A DNA stretch of 64,000 bases from Ochotona curzoniae (GCF_017591425.1 NW_024464918.1:11096001-11160000), one strand, 5' to 3'; numbered from the stretch's first letter, positions 22,938-35,263 are shown. Program-made: numbers and translations. The notes: generated from the sequence alone by a model not told the origin.

Positions 22938-23125
22938 GGATTGTAGTGTGGAAACTAGAGTAAGTTTAAACCTTAAGTGTCACCACTTAGCAGCCATGGG
23001 ACCTTTTTCTCTTGACTTCTCTGTATCTCAGGGGTAAGATGTGCAACATAGGAATAATTATGTTTTCTAACTATATGATTGCTGAGAGGGTTAGATAGTG
23101 TATATAACATGACAGGAGCCAAATG
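22938..23125 (+). mobile_element. MIR remnant, plus strand
   Basis: CACCACTTAGCAGCCATGGGACC, GACTTCTCTGTATCTCAG, GGAATAATTATG, and GATTGCTGAGAGGGTTAGATAGTG follow the MIR core in order ('agctgtgtgaccttggg', 'ctctctgtgcctcag', 'ggataataat', 'gttgtgaggattaaat'), with 20-30 percent divergence by eye. Confidence 0.7.
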
Positions 23126-23437
23126 CATGATATTGATTCAGTTTTAACCATATGTCATTGAGTGAAATGGTACATTACTTTTAACTTTAATTTGATAAGT
23201 TCTGTTACTGTTTTATAATATTTTCAATATTTTGTGATATTCACTTTAAATGCTATATAAATATATACTATTTACATGCAATATATATATTGTGAAGAAG
23301 GGTTTGAATATCATCTTTATACACAATTTCATGAGAAGTTATATACAAGTAAGAGACCTGTGGAACAGCAGATGGATGACCCCTAAAAAGGGCTGACGTT
23401 AGCTACATACCTATGTCATTTCTCCCTCTGTAATTCT

Positions 23438-23493
23438 ATATATAAATATATATATATATATACAAACATATGTAATTACATATATATAATTAT
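23438..23493. repeat. TA-rich microsatellite
   Basis: Runs of TATATA with CATATG and ATAATTAT interruptions. Its right end (23479-23493) serves as the left target-site copy of the adjacent SINE. Confidence 0.9.
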
Positions 23494-23820
23494 TTTTTAA
23501 AGATTTATTTTTATTATTTTTTATTGGAAAGGCGGATATACAGAGAGGAGAGACAGAGAGGATGATCTTCCATCCGATGATTCACTCCCCAAGTGAGCGC
23601 AATTGCCGATGCTATGCCGATCCGAAGCCAGGAGCCTCTTCCGGGTCTCCCACGCGGGCGCAGGGTCCCAAAGCCTTGGGCCGTCCTCGACTGCTTTCCC
23701 GGGCTACAGGCAGGGAGCTGGAAGGGAAACGGGGCTGCCGGGACTAGAACCGGCGCCCATATGGGATCCCGGGTGTGCAAGGCAAGGACCTTAACCACTG
23801 CGCCACCGCGCCGGGCCCTT
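23494..23820 (-). mobile_element. Young C-type SINE, minus strand, with 15-bp target-site duplication
   Basis: Full-length and the least decayed copy here: tail complement AAAGATTTATTTTTATTATT, GGAAAGGCGGATATACAGAG, CCCATATGGGATCCCGG, B-box complement GGACTAGAACC (23741-23751), A-box complement CCACTGCGCCACCGC, and the complete head complement GCGCCGGGCCC. CATATATATAATTAT at 23479-23493 and 23823-23837 is the duplicated target. Frames of up to 113 codons over it are SINE artefacts. Confidence 0.95.
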
Positions 23821-23865
23821 TGCATATATATAATTATATATATACACACACACACATATACATAG
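23821..23865. repeat. TA/CA microsatellite
   Basis: TATATAATTATATATATACA followed by about five CA units and TATACATA; continuation of the microsatellite that the SINE split. Confidence 0.9.
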
Positions 23866-25095
23866 GCAACTAGACCCCAATCTGGATAATGTCACTGCAG
23901 TAGCTGCCCCTATCCTTAACTGAAATTTTCCTCTCCAACTCCCTCGAGTCAAAATTGATGCCAAACACTGCAACCTCCTAGTCTCAAATCTTGGCTATGG
24001 CCTTAGATATACTTAATGCCACATCTCTTTTACCCTACCTCACTGTTTCCTCTGTGCCTCACTGCAGCAATGCATTCTGGCTGCAGTATTTATTACCAGT
24101 CCAAGCAGCAGCCAAACCATGATGCTTTCCAAATACATTAATCCTTTAGGTGCTGTCCCACTGTGAAACCCCCTAGCCCATTACCTGACTTGCTATAACA
24201 TGTCCCAGATTTATATTAAATCTTTCCTCTGTTTTACCACAATTCAGGTAACCAAGCCTACTTTCTCTCCAAAAGGCTCATTCATGTGGGTAGAGGTTCA
24301 ATAGATATCATTATGAATTCTACTTCCCCAGGCCCCTGCCTCCAGTAATAATCATGCCCCAGTTGTCCCTACTTAGAGAGGAAGAACTCTCATGGGGGCT
24401 GCCTTCATCAGACTGCCCAAATTACACTGTTCTCCTCCCAGCAGTCATGGGGCATCCATGGTTACTTCCCTTTCAATTGGGGCAGCAGCAGGGAGCTTGA
24501 GATATTCAATGGCCTCAATCCAGCAATTGTCAGATGAGCTTAAATCAGCTTTAGGTAACAGCACTCTCTCCCTACCCTCTCTCCAGCGCCAACTTACCTC
24601 CCTGGCACAGGTGACTTTCCAAAACAGGAGGAACTCTGGACCTCCTTTCTGCAGAAGAGGGAGGCACCTGCATGTTCTTCCAAGACTAATGTTACTTTTA
24701 CATTTACAAATCAGGAGTTGTCTAGCAAAGTTAAAAATATGTTAAACATCTAAGATCACCTTCAGCAATTTGGAATTAATAGTAACTCCCGACTTTTCTG
24801 GGCTCAGTCTCCCTTGATGTCTATGTTTGCTGCTCTTGTCACTCCTCCGTGGGACTCACCATAGCCTCTTGTCTCATCTGTTCCTTTCAAAAATTCTTCT
24901 TTGTTGAAATGAAAAATATCACTACCCAAACTGCTAACCAGCTTCTTTTGCAAAATTCTGAGCCTTTGCTAGTCTCCCACTCCTCCCCCAACCACCTGGA
25001 GACCACTGCCTAGAGAGCGCTACGTCCAAACTCAGCTTGAAGAAGCTATGGAAGAGAATGGCACCCCTTTTCCTTTATATGTAACAGGAGGGAAC
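23866..25095 (+). mobile_element. env: Endogenous retrovirus remnant: broken env (surface end and transmembrane subunit)
   Basis: In life, env encodes the surface and transmembrane glycoproteins. The best signal is in the TM part: a plus-strand frame from 24392 carries a heptad-like, Leu/Ser-rich stretch (about 24500-24610), then QNRR at 24620-24631, the start of the immunosuppressive-type segment of gamma-type envelopes. There the frame breaks; the neighbouring frame continues with LDL and EEGG and a Cys-rich stretch that is hit by stops near 24690-24740. The left part (23866-24390) is assigned to the surface subunit by position only. gag and pol are absent. Frameshifts and stops mean no product. 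Confidence 0.6.
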
Positions 25096-25570
25096 AATGT
25101 TAGGAATGGCTTGAACATCATTCTGGAGATTGATGAGACCCGGTCATCTTAGACCCAGAGTCACTTTCTTCTTTTTCTCACAGCTTGCAAAAGTCCCCCC
25201 TGTTCTAGTTGTCCACCACTAGGCTGTAACTGCATACCTGAGAACCTCACCCACCAATCTTTCGCGACCTCTCGCCCTAATCCCCGCTCATCTTCCAATC
25301 ACCTGCGACAGTTTCAGTCACCAATCCCTTGGGTGAACTCACAGCCCCTTCCAACTAATTCCTCACACCAGCCCCGCACCTTCTGTGCTCACCTGAGTAG
25401 TAAAAAAATAAGCCTCCATGTGCGCCTTTTTCCTTTTCTTCTCTCATCCTTCAGCCTGCCCCTCCTGTTCCTACCTTGTTGGGATAAGAACTTTCTGGGT
25501 GCCTCACTGCATCTGATATTTTGTCTTGTGGTAAAATTATCCTGGAAAAGGACTTGGCTGTGGGAAATTA
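25096..25570 (+). mobile_element. Probable 3' LTR of the same retroviral remnant
   Basis: A purine-rich tract ACAGGAGGGAACA (about 25084-25096) like a polypurine tract is followed by a TG start (about 25097). The segment that follows is C-rich, unlike its surroundings, and includes AAAAAAATAAGCC near 25403 (possible poly-A signal area) and a pyrimidine-rich R/U5-like stretch. The right end cannot be fixed, and no second LTR is in the window. Confidence 0.45.
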
Positions 25571-25974
25571 GCCATGTGTAAGGACTTGATTGCATGTAAG
25601 AACTAACATATATGTTTCTATTTAGATGTTATATAAATATATACTATTTTTCTTAGATATTAATTTCACGAAGTTAAGTATTCATGACTGCAGTCATGAT
25701 GTGATGAAAAGGTAATGTATGATGGTAGGATTTAGTGAAGTAGTATACTCATACATGAAAGAAAACATCTTTTTGGAGATTTGTAAGGTTTACTGAAACC
25801 CATTCTTGTTTGCTTAAGTGGACACTAAAGATTGGAATTTTTAAAATTATGAGTGTCATGTTTTGAACCATATCATCATGATTCTTGGACAAAGAAATGA
25901 ATCATTCTCTTGACTTTGGAAGGAAAGACACTATTAGGGATAGGTAGAAGAGGCCTAAGTAATGTATTAAATTG
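25571..25974. other. Unassigned sequence
   Basis: AT-rich; no repeat or gene recognised. Confidence 0.4.
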
Positions 25975-26125
25975 TGAGAGGTGTTGCTCTGGTAAAGGGT
26001 TTTAACTCGGGCTTTGTCATGTCTGCATCTCCTATCAGGGTACTGTTTGGAGTTGTGGCTCTCTGCTTCTCTTGAGCTTCCCACTAATATGTACTTTGCC
26101 ACTCTCATTGGAGTCATGTCACCCT
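25975..26125 (+). mobile_element. Eroded C-type SINE, 5' part
   Basis: TCTGCATCTCCTATCAGGGTAC, GGAGTTGTGGCTCTCTGCTTC and TTCCCACTAATATG follow the head and first body part of an old plus-strand C SINE. It ends where a second copy begins. Confidence 0.5.
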
Positions 26126-26402
26126 TACTGGAGCCATTGGAATGGTGGAGGGCAAATCTGGCATCCTATGTCATAGTGCAGGTTCAAAAATGGGGTGCCC
26201 TGTTTCTGATCCAGTACCAGAAGGGCATGGTTCATGTGCTCAATCCCCCACCACCCACTTGGGAGTTCTGAATGGAGGTCTAGGGTTTAGGATTTGATTT
26301 ACACTAGCGCTAGGCGTTGCAGCCATTTGAGCAGTGAGCCAGAGGTAAAAGGGCTTTTTTCTTTCTCTGCATTTCAAATAAAATAAATCTTTAAAAAATC
26401 TT
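26126..26402 (+). mobile_element. C-type SINE, plus strand, old
   Basis: CTGGCATCCTATGTCATAG, AGGTTCAAAAATGG (B-box region), TTCTGATCCAG, CCACCCACTTGGGAGTTC, GTTGCAGCCATTTGAGCAGTG, and the tail CATTTCAAATAAAATAAATC are in the right order for an old, rabbit-like C SINE. Together with the piece to its left it forms two partial copies in tandem. Confidence 0.75.
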
Positions 26403-28195
26403 AAGTCCTTGCTGAGATGATCAAATGATCTCAGGTGTTACTGGACTTTTGAGTAGTTGAATCCTGATTAACTCTAGAACCTCAGTATACATTTCTTAGT
26501 GAGCATGCAAATAATCTATTTACATATGGTAACCTTTTTGATGGAGATCATATTAAAATCTGCATAGCTTTAATGTGATACAGCTTAATTTGCAGATTAA
26601 GAGTGGTATGCACAAAGATGTTGTTGAATATGAGGTCTCATCTCATAGTTCTCAGGCTGGAAGATGCTCAGCTCCAACCATATGGGACTGTTTTAAGTGT
26701 ATTGTGGAATAAAATTGAGCTGACATTGGAGGAGGAAAGGTTATCCCCTTTTCAATCCTGACTCATCATGATTAGCTAACATGGAAAAATATTACTGTGC
26801 TGATTATTGTTCTAACTCCCTTGACTGTGAGATAAATTTCTGTTTCTAGAGTAGCATTCAACATTATTTTCTGTAATTGAAAAAAAGTAATTGATATAAC
26901 ATAAAAATAATTTATATAAAGGAATACTAGTGTAAATTGCATTTGAGTATAACAGTATCAAAACAGAAGTACAAAATGGGTAGTTTGTAGAAAATATCCT
27001 AGTTGAAATAGTATTCAGCAAATCACAGCTTTGAACGTAACTGCTACCACTTCATCCAGTCCCCCAAATACCTTCTCCTACTATTGATCTTCTATATAAA
27101 CATCATAAAATTTTTATTAACTCAGTATATTGTGCATGAAAATACAATTTGTGAGGTTTTAGAATACCAACATCCCAGGGTATATTTTCTTAGTTAAACA
27201 TCTAAATATGCATTATGTATACTGATTAGATCAGGAATAGGTACCAAAATTGTCATTCATAGGCAAAACTGTTCATTTCAATTTTGAGATTTTTGTTCTC
27301 TTTTTCATTCCTTGTCTCATACTGACTATCCCTCCATAAAATAGCACGTTTAATATTAAGTGAGCCCAGAACTAAGAAAACACCGAATTCCTTAAAATTT
27401 TCTTTGTCAATAAATAGAGTAAGGACTAACTTGTTGCAAGAATAAGTTGTATCATAATAGTTGGTGCAACTTCAACATTTCAGATCGAATGAATCATTCC
27501 AGTGAACAATTAAAATTCTTTAATTATTTTCCATGTACAAATTAGTCTTTTACAAATAGCCATACATAACCAGGTTCATGAAAGCTGAACATGACAGCCC
27601 TGTATTTCAAAAAGAAAAATAAGGGGAAAGATGTTAAATTTCCTTACTGAATTTTTTTAGCAGATATTCTTGGGTTTTCTGGAAAAAATAAAAGATAATG
27701 GACCATGATTTTATATTGTTCATAGCAGCAAAAGGCAGTGCAATTTCCTTATGTATTTCTGATGGGATAAAATTTGGCTGAATGGGAATAAAATGTTTGA
27801 ATTTCACATAGACCGTATAATTGCCAGTATCAATTCTTTTAGTACAATGATCTTTGCACATGAAGATTTAAATGATGGGGGCAATCTACCACACTATATT
27901 TTTTTCTCTACTTTGTGATTTTGCTTCTTACTGCATTATTAAATTACGTGAAACCCAGTGACCTGTTTCAGCAGTACAAGCTGATTCAATTAGTCTAGGG
28001 TATATCTTGGGATTCTTTAAGGAAGCTCCTAGGTAATGCTGATAAATTGTTCGTTCCAAGAACATATTCCTGATACAAGCATTGTGTATTTAGAAATACT
28101 TTTGTATGATCTTAATATTAACATAAATTATTTTTCTCTGTTATTTCTATCCCAGAATGCTTTTTGTTTCTTTAATATCTTTTATATGAGACATG
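26403..28195. other. Unassigned sequence, 1.8 kb
   Basis: AT-rich; no repeat, RNA or exon recognised. Confidence 0.45.
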
Positions 28196-28512
28196 TGGGG
28201 ACTGGAGTGGTGGCATCGTGAGCTAAACCTTTGACTCCAAGTACTGGCATCCCATTTGGGCAGTGGTGCATGTCTCAGCTGCTCCATTCTAATCCAGCTC
28301 TCTGCTTCTGGCCTAGGAGGGTGGTAGAGGATGATGGCTCAGGTCCTGGGGGTGTTGCACCTGTGTAGGAGACCCAAAAAAGGCTCCTTGCTCCTGGTTT
28401 TGGGTAGTCTCATCTCTGACTGTTGCAGCCATTTGGGGAGTAAACTAGCAGATGGAAGATCTCAAATTCTCTGTTTCTCCTTCTGTTTGTAAAATCTTAA
28501 AAAAAAAAAACA
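28196..28512 (+). mobile_element. C-type SINE, plus strand, full length, old
   Basis: From GTGGGGACTGGAGTGGTGGC (head) through TACTGGCATCCCATTTGGG, AATCCAGCTCTCTGCTTC, GTGTAGGAGACCC, TGTTGCAGCCATTTGGGGAG and GATGGAAGATCTCAAATTCTC to a poly-A run at 28499-28510. The tail is a plain A run preceded by TAAAATCTT. Confidence 0.88.
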
Positions 28513-28693
28513 ACTTAAAAAGTGTTTGAGAAATTAATTGATGTGTTTTTATCTTGTTTTCTCTTGTTTGTAAATTTTGCACAGTGATTGTGTTAGGTCG
28601 CTTTCAGTATCTCCAGGTGCCAGACATGCTCAATAAACAGATAAACAGACATCAATGGCTACCTCTAGCTAAAGCCATATGTCATAATTTAGC

Positions 28694-29014
28694 AATTTTT
28701 GTATCTATTTATTAGAAAGCAGGGATGAGAGGAGCCAAAACAGATAAAATCACAGTCTTCTATCAGTGGATTTATTCCTCAAATGCCTATAAAATCCATG
28801 GATGGTTCAAGCTGAAATCAGGTGTTTAAAACTCAATCCAATTTTCCCATGTGGATGGCAAAGGTCCAAGTACTTGAATTGTCACCTGCTAGCTACAGGG
28901 TTCACAATAAGTGGAAAGTGTAATTAGAAGTGGAGATGGTGCTTGAACCCAGGTATTCTGAGAGAGGATTGGCGTATTCAAATCAACATCTTAATCACTC
29001 TATGACATACCTGG
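28694..29014 (-). mobile_element. C-type SINE, minus strand, old
   Basis: TTTGTATCTATTTATTAGAAAGC (tail complement), ATCAGTGGATTTATTCCTC, TTTTCCCATGTGGATGG, CTGCTAGCTACAGGG, GAAGTGGAGATGGTGCTTGAACCC (B-box region) and CATCTTAATCACTCTATGACA (head). Strongly diverged. Confidence 0.7.
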
Positions 29015-30486
29015 CTAGTGTTATAATTTTAATTGTGTCACTGGCTCAGAGTGGTATGCATGAATTCCTTGAAGGAATTGTTAATATGCAGATCACTGGA
29101 CTCTAGTTGATGTTGAAGTTACCAGTCTAGGAAATATACTTTGAAAATAATTCATTTTTTAACAGAAGGTATAATTTTATAATTATAAATCTCAAAATTT
29201 TATACTGAAAAATCATCTCCTGATGGTAAATCCAAACTAATTTGCCAATTTACTTGGTGCCCTACAATTTAATTCTCAGTATTTATGTAACACTTAACAG
29301 ATATGGAATTCATACATTTGTATTATTATTAATATTATTATTTACATTTATTTTTGGCCGTGGTAAGAGAAGAGGGAAGGTGCTGCACCACATCTCTTTA
29401 TGGGCTAAAGCCACACTGTGATCTTTGCGAATCTTGCATGATGACCTTCAGCCACAGCTTTCTGACATTTTGTGAGCAACAGTCCTTCAAATCATTCAGT
29501 AGTTTTGATTTCCTTTATTACAGCTTAAAGTCCAACAGGAATTCTTTCCCTTTTCATTCCTTTTTCTTGAGGTTGTAAAATTGGCTCAATTGTGTACTCT
29601 TCTCTCTGCAATGATGAAACATCACATGAAAATGGAGGAGTGTGTGCAATTGCTGTATCAGCTTCTTTGTGCCTGAGAAAACATTGAAGTAATTATTTCA
29701 AAATGCATTGTGATTTTCCTGAAGGACTATATGACATTTCATGCTCTAAGTATCGTTAGCCATGGCGATATGGGCAATGAAAATAGGAATTTTGGTCACA
29801 GTAAAGATTTTAATGTGAATTGGTATTTTAATTTAAATATTTATTAACAAATAGTTGTTAAGGGAAATTAGCATTAGTTTAATATAAAAAAGTTTAATAT
29901 CAAGAAGCCTTTGAAATTTGTTATTTTCATAGGTGCTTAATTAAAAATTAAAAATTTCTGAAATGTATATAGATAGGAATTTGGATAAATTCATAAAAAG
30001 ATGCTGTATCTTCCACAGTAAACACAGAAAAATGTAACACATTTATTTGTGGAATATCCTTATGTTTTAACTTTTCCTTGTAAATTTTTTCTTGAAAGTC
30101 TCCCTCCACGTAAATATATGATGAAGATGAGAAGAAAATAATAGTTAAACAACATGTGAAATATGAAACTATGAAAATTTGAATAAAAAACACTTTTAAT
30201 ACTGGCTAGTTTCTGTGACATGTATTGTACTCTTGGTTCTGGCATTTATGCTTATATAATTTTTCAGGTTGTTATCTGGTAGTTTTATAACAAGCAAAGC
30301 CTGGATTGAGCGATCAGATTCTTAGGATTTAATAATTAAGGCTATCAGTTTCAGGAACTATAACAAGCATGCGTTGACATTTGATGGTTATTATTATGAA
30401 ACTAATCCATTTGGAGAAATTATCTCCCAGTGACATGGGGAAAAATGTGTCAGTGTGATAGGATCAGCCATATCATTATGATGGTG
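29015..30486. other. Mostly unassigned; possible MER5-like trace
   Basis: GAATTGTTAATATGCAGATCACTGGAC near 29076-29102 resembles the 'cttgttaaaatgcagattcctgggc' part of MER5-type elements, but only over about 25 bp. The rest holds no recognised repeat, RNA or exon. Confidence 0.35.
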
Positions 30487-30785
30487 GTTTTTAAAAATAT
30501 ATTTAATTTTATTATTTTGACAGAAACATATATTGAGATACAGAAAGATCCTCTGTCTCCTGGTTTGACATACCTGGATGACCGCAGCAAGATGTTCTGC
30601 CAGGAGCTGCATCTAGGTCTCCCAAATGTGTGGCAGGGGCCCAGACACTTGGACCATCTTCTGTTGTTTTTCCTAGATCATTAGCAGGGAGCCTGATTGA
30701 ACACACAGCATCAGGATTCCAACAGGCATTCTTATAGAATGATGGTATTGCAGGCAGTAGGTTTATCTGTACTGTGCCACGAGTA
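30487..30785 (-). mobile_element. C-type SINE, minus strand, old
   Basis: TTTTAAAAATATATTTAATT (tail), GAGATACAGAAAGATCCTC, TGCCAGGAGCTGCATCTAGG, TCTCCCAAATGTGTGGCAGGGG, CACTTGGACCATCTTCTGTTG, ATTAGCAGGGAGCCTGATTG, then a decayed head. Order and strand are consistent. Confidence 0.7.
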
Positions 30786-31609
30786 CCCCTATTTAGGATT
30801 ATCTGAGGTAATTGTAACAAATACCACATTGGTTTTCAGCAGTTCATTTGCTGGAAGGTTTTCCAGGCAGTCAGGAGAAAGCTGCCAGAGACCATTTCAG
30901 TAAGGCTGACTCCAGTTAGTCACTGATTGATGCTTTAGAATATGTATTCAGAGCCTGCAAAATGAACAGTATCTATTTACAAGGCTTTTTTGCCCTAAAG
31001 CTTTCGAGTCTTAATGCCACCAGTAAACCAGCCTCCCCTAGGAAGGTAAACCAAGCAGTCTGTTTGAATTTATAGGCAGTACCTCTGCTTTTCTGCAAAT
31101 GGGAATTTCATTGATTTGAATACTCAAAGATTCCAATCTATCTTGGACTCCATCAGAATAATCCTATCTGTGAGGAGATAGTGAGAAAACAAAAACATGT
31201 AAGGCCCATTCTGTTAATGACAAAATCTTACCCAGGCTTCATTTGTATGCATATGTAATTATAAATTGATGAAGTTCATTAGAAATGATTTTTAGAGAAA
31301 TCAATGTTTCCTCAGTTTTAAACTTAATAATGGTCAGATTTGTTTGCATGCTTCTTTATATCTAATTGTGTTTCCCTGATTTTCATCCTACTCAGCAGAC
31401 TTGCCTGGGAAATGTTTAAGATGATTTAGAAATAATATATACTAGGAATAAGAAGTGCAGTTTAAATAAGACCAAACGAGAGATAAAATATATGGAAATT
31501 ATGTCATCAAAGACTTAGTGTATGAACTACATACCGTGTATAAACATCACATATGTACTTTAATTATCCCTTCATAGCAGGTGGTATATACAGGAGAAAT
31601 AAATAAAAA
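30786..31609. other. Unassigned sequence
   Basis: No repeat or gene recognised. Confidence 0.45.
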
Positions 31610-32230
31610 TGATATTAAACATTAGTAGACATTGGAAAAATGAGAACTAGAATGTGATATCATTTTATTGGTAAAATAACCAATATCATGAACTTGTGAA
31701 AATGAGTAACGGTCACATGCTAGTAGGAACGCAGAATGCTATTGCAAAAGGTTGGCAGTTGCTTACTTGGGTAAAGATGCACTTTGCTTTTGACCCAGCC
31801 CTTTCTCCTCTGAGTGTTTACCCAAGAAAAACAGTTTTACAGTCACACAGAAGACTAAGCTTGCTATAACCCTATTAACAATTACCCCAAACTGGGAAAA
31901 TCTTCGGTGTCCTTGCATGAGTGAATAGGCAAACCACAGAATATTCGTAAGATGTGATACTCCTCATAAATAGTGACCATTGACTTTAAAAGAAGCAAAA
32001 AGCATATCACCAATATATGAAAAATAATGTATGTATCTCAAACACATTATGCTAAGTGAAAAAGGTGATTTTATGAGTTTACATACTATATGATTCTGAA
32101 ACAAAACAAAATAGTAGTATTGCAGAACAGTGTAGGTGGAAGAAGAGATCACAAAATGTAATCACGATGTGTAAGGGAGTTCGCAAAGTATAAAGGACTT
32201 TGTGAAACAATTGTTACACATCTTGACTGG
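31610..32230 (+). mobile_element. Old L1 3' end, plus strand
   Basis: The familiar order of the older L1M-type 3' region is visible: TGCTAGTAGGAACGCAGAATGC, GACCCAGCCCTTTCTCC, TGTTTACCCAAGAAAAAC, CCCAAACTGGGAAAATC, GTGAATAGGCAAACCACAG, CATTATGCTAAGTGAAAAAG, and TACTATATGATTCTGAAAC. No frame is intact. It runs into the 3' UTR and stops near 32230. Confidence 0.85.
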
Positions 32231-32304
32231 TTTTTGCAAAGACATGTAGTGTTAAAAGTATGGAACTGTATGCACACTGAAATGTTAAGTTTATTTTGTG
32301 ATTA

Positions 32305-32657
32305 CGTGGTTTGGATGTGGGTTGAGTGAATCCTACAGGTGTGATGGGAACATAGTCGCTGGTGTAGGTAGGTCATGGGACATGTCCCCAAGTGAGGTTG
32401 GTGTGGTTCTCACAGGATTCAGTTACCATCAGAGCAGGACATTATAAATGCAGAACACCCAAGCATTTGGCCATTTCAGCACATTTGCCACTTCCTTTTC
32501 TGTGGGTTGTGACATTTTCTAGAAGCTGACAGGATGGGCTTTCACAACCTTCGACATAAAGACTCTGAAACTGTGAGCTAAGTAAATCTGTTTTCTTTAT
32601 AAGGTGTTCAATAGATATTCTCTTATAACAGTGCAAAGACAGATTAATGTAACAATT
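32305..32657 (+). mobile_element. MaLR-type LTR remnant
   Basis: Starts near TGGTTTGGATGTGGGTTGAG, contains GGTCATGGGACATGTCCCC, GGTTCTCACAGGATTC and GACTCTGAAACTGTGAGCTAAG, and ends with AATCTGTTTTCTTTATAAG … TAACAGTGCAAAGACAG. This is the layout of mammalian MaLR (MST/MLT1-class) LTRs, where 'ataaatctcttttctttata' leads to the 3' end. No internal region follows. Confidence 0.65.
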
Positions 32658-33104
32658 AAAATAAATAAATGGCTTTTGAAACATTTTCACATGTTGACAA
32701 AAATCAAGTTACAATTTTAAATATGTGCAATAACACACATTTATGCTAAAATATTATCAATGCCTATGATAAAAATCAACATAGCTTCTCAGAGTCACCT
32801 CTATTCCTAATGGAACAGTACAATATCAAAGTGATATTTTGCTATCCTTAAGTATTTATTAGTGATGCATTACAATTTTATCTCATACTTGTCTGACCAC
32901 TGTTTTGTTTATTCTATTTCCCCCATATGTGCTTTTAAGTACAGACATTCTACAGATTGTATCTTCCATCCTAATTTCTTTTAGCTCAGAAATGTCTCTT
33001 GAGAAAATTTTTTTCAATATATTTACCTAATGTAAAATCCATAATATCTCAATGCAGGCTATTTTTAATTTGTTCCTTTAGTTTTAAATTCCTTTTTACT
33101 GTTC
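32658..33104. other. Unassigned sequence
   Basis: AT-rich; nothing recognised. Confidence 0.45.
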
Positions 33105-33215
33105 TCTGTTTATATATATACTTGGCTATCCATATATATATACTTGTATATGGGTAGCCAAGTATATATATATACACACACACATATATATGTATGGTAC
33201 ATACGTACTTGGCTA
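33105..33215. repeat. TA/CA microsatellite with imperfect hairpin and repeated ACTTGGCTATCC
   Basis: The left arm TATATATATACTTGGCTATCC (33111-33131) faces its near-complement (33151-33172) across about 20 bp, with one mismatch in the non-TA core. A third copy of ACTTGGCTATCCC begins near 33209. TA and CA runs lie between and after. Confidence 0.9.
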
Positions 33216-35263
33216 TCCCGCCTGGTGCAAAAATTCAGCATACCATAAATGATTTGATTGTTACTTCTTTTAAAATCAAATATTCTTCAGAAACTTTTGT
33301 CCTTTTTGTCAGCAACTAGAAGGATCATTTTACCACTTCCTAAACTCACTTTACATCATAAACTGGCCATTGGATACAGTGGACTATTACAGTTTTTGCA
33401 TTTTTTCCCATCACGAAATCTTAAGCTTCAATTGGGGCTACATTGGAGTATTGGTAAGTAGTTCTGTAGTGGCCACTATGACTTCTATCTGTTGTATCTA
33501 AATTTCATTTTCATAGCCTTGTTGGTATTATTTTAACATCGTGACCAAAAATCTTTCTCACAAAATACAATGAAAGCTTCCTTTGGTATTCTGAATCAAC
33601 GACAATTGAAACCTGCCTAATTTTTAGCATCCTTTAGTACTGTAAATTCATCCCTGTCACTAGTACCCATGTGTGATGCCCTGGATGGCTGTCACTTCAT
33701 GTGTTTTGTTTCACTGAAATCATTGTGTTCCCGGCTATCTCACTGTACACGAGGAATGCCCTGTGCATATGCTTTGTCTTCTTTCATTCTCTCATCTGCC
33801 GATTAGAATTCTGCAGATCCTTCATGATACCTTCAGACATGGTATTGTTACCCCATATCTCTCTTGAGGACTTCTTCAGGATGACAGTTAGGAATTCAGG
33901 TTACCCTTCTCTAAGCTTTTACAGAATGAGCTTATGTCTCTTAATTATGGTATTACATTTTTCATTTTTCTTTGTTATGCATGCATATTTTTCCTTGACT
34001 GGGATCATAACCTTCTTGGAATAAACATCTATTAGTCACATTTCATTGCCTTAAATCATTTGTGGAATATGGTGTAGCACAAGTTTATATATAAGTATTC
34101 TTAATTTTATTGTTGTATCTGGAACAATACCCCTCACAAATAAATTATACAATGAAGATTTGCTTTACGTGCAAATGGGTGAAAGAATAGCAGACAGATT
34201 AAGCAGGTTAGGGAGCGTTAGAAATGTTAATTTGCACGTTACAATTGGAGAAAGATTATTATTAGCAATAATATGTTATTACAAATACCATTCTGCATGA
34301 TCAGTTAATGTCAGCATTTGTTGTGCACCTGCATATACCCCTGAAATCCAAATTGTCAACTGCTCAAAAATTCAGTGTCTGCCTGCCTGGATGTACTTCA
34401 GAAGAATTTTAAAGTTTCCTGTTTTGCACGTATGGCATTTTTTATTGGCTGTGCTCTTTATTCAATATGCCAACACATATCGGACTATTTGAATACTGTG
34501 CTTCTAAATATTCTGTGATTCTCCTTTCCCCTTTTCCCTTCCTCTTTTTTTTTTTATTTCTTGCATTCCTAGTCACGTTTCACTTCAGTTCCCCTTCCTT
34601 CCTTTCCCTCATTGTCCTTGCCATTCTCTTATTTCATTCATGTTAGCATTTCTCACTCTTTATTTCACTCTAATTGCTGTTCTGAAAATGCCACATCACC
34701 ATGCAATGGTTATTACAGTTAGGAGGCTCACGGTCTACAAAGAGCCGCAAGAAGGTCCCCTCCTCCACCATATTCTCAAAATCATGTTGTTTTCATCTTG
34801 ATATAAGCCCATAAGTAATTTACACAGTCTTCATATGATACCTGAAATAATATCAGTTTGCCTTAGCTTTACCTATGATTTTTCCAAAATGGAGAAACTT
34901 TTCATTATTCTCACGGCAGACATCTCTGACACTCTGGATTTGATTTCTTTAGTTGTGTTCATTTTATAATAGAATAGTGCCATTTATGCTTTTGTAGTTG
35001 GTTGTATGGTACATGCTTTTCACTTGTTACTTGAGATTATTTTATAGTTATTTTGATAGTTTGCACTGCTACTAATTTGCTTCTAATATACATGATTATT
35101 TGAATATGTTCATTGTCAACATACACTAGTTAAAAATGGGAATATTTGTTAGTTAAACCTTTAACTAAAATGATGTGCAGTGAACTCTGTAAGGATAGCA
35201 TTAAAAGCCAGTAGTATTTGTCATTGGATTCAGGATTTTGGGGTACTTTAGTAGTCCACTTTT
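33216..35263. other. Unassigned sequence, 2 kb
   Basis: The plus strand at 33701-34024 is open for 107 codons (hydrophobic, Phe/Leu/Ser-rich) without recognisable family. A C/T-rich stretch lies at about 34523-34620. No repeat could be named. Confidence 0.45.

Noticed and set aside
23735..23815. tRNA gene suggested by A and B boxes
   Set aside because: These are the tRNA-derived head of the SINE; the anticodon arm and acceptor stem do not fold as a tRNA and the same unit recurs at other SINEs.
33701..34024. 107-codon hydrophobic plus-strand frame
   Set aside because: AT-rich composition easily gives Phe/Leu/Ile-rich frames; no motif, signal or homologue recognised.
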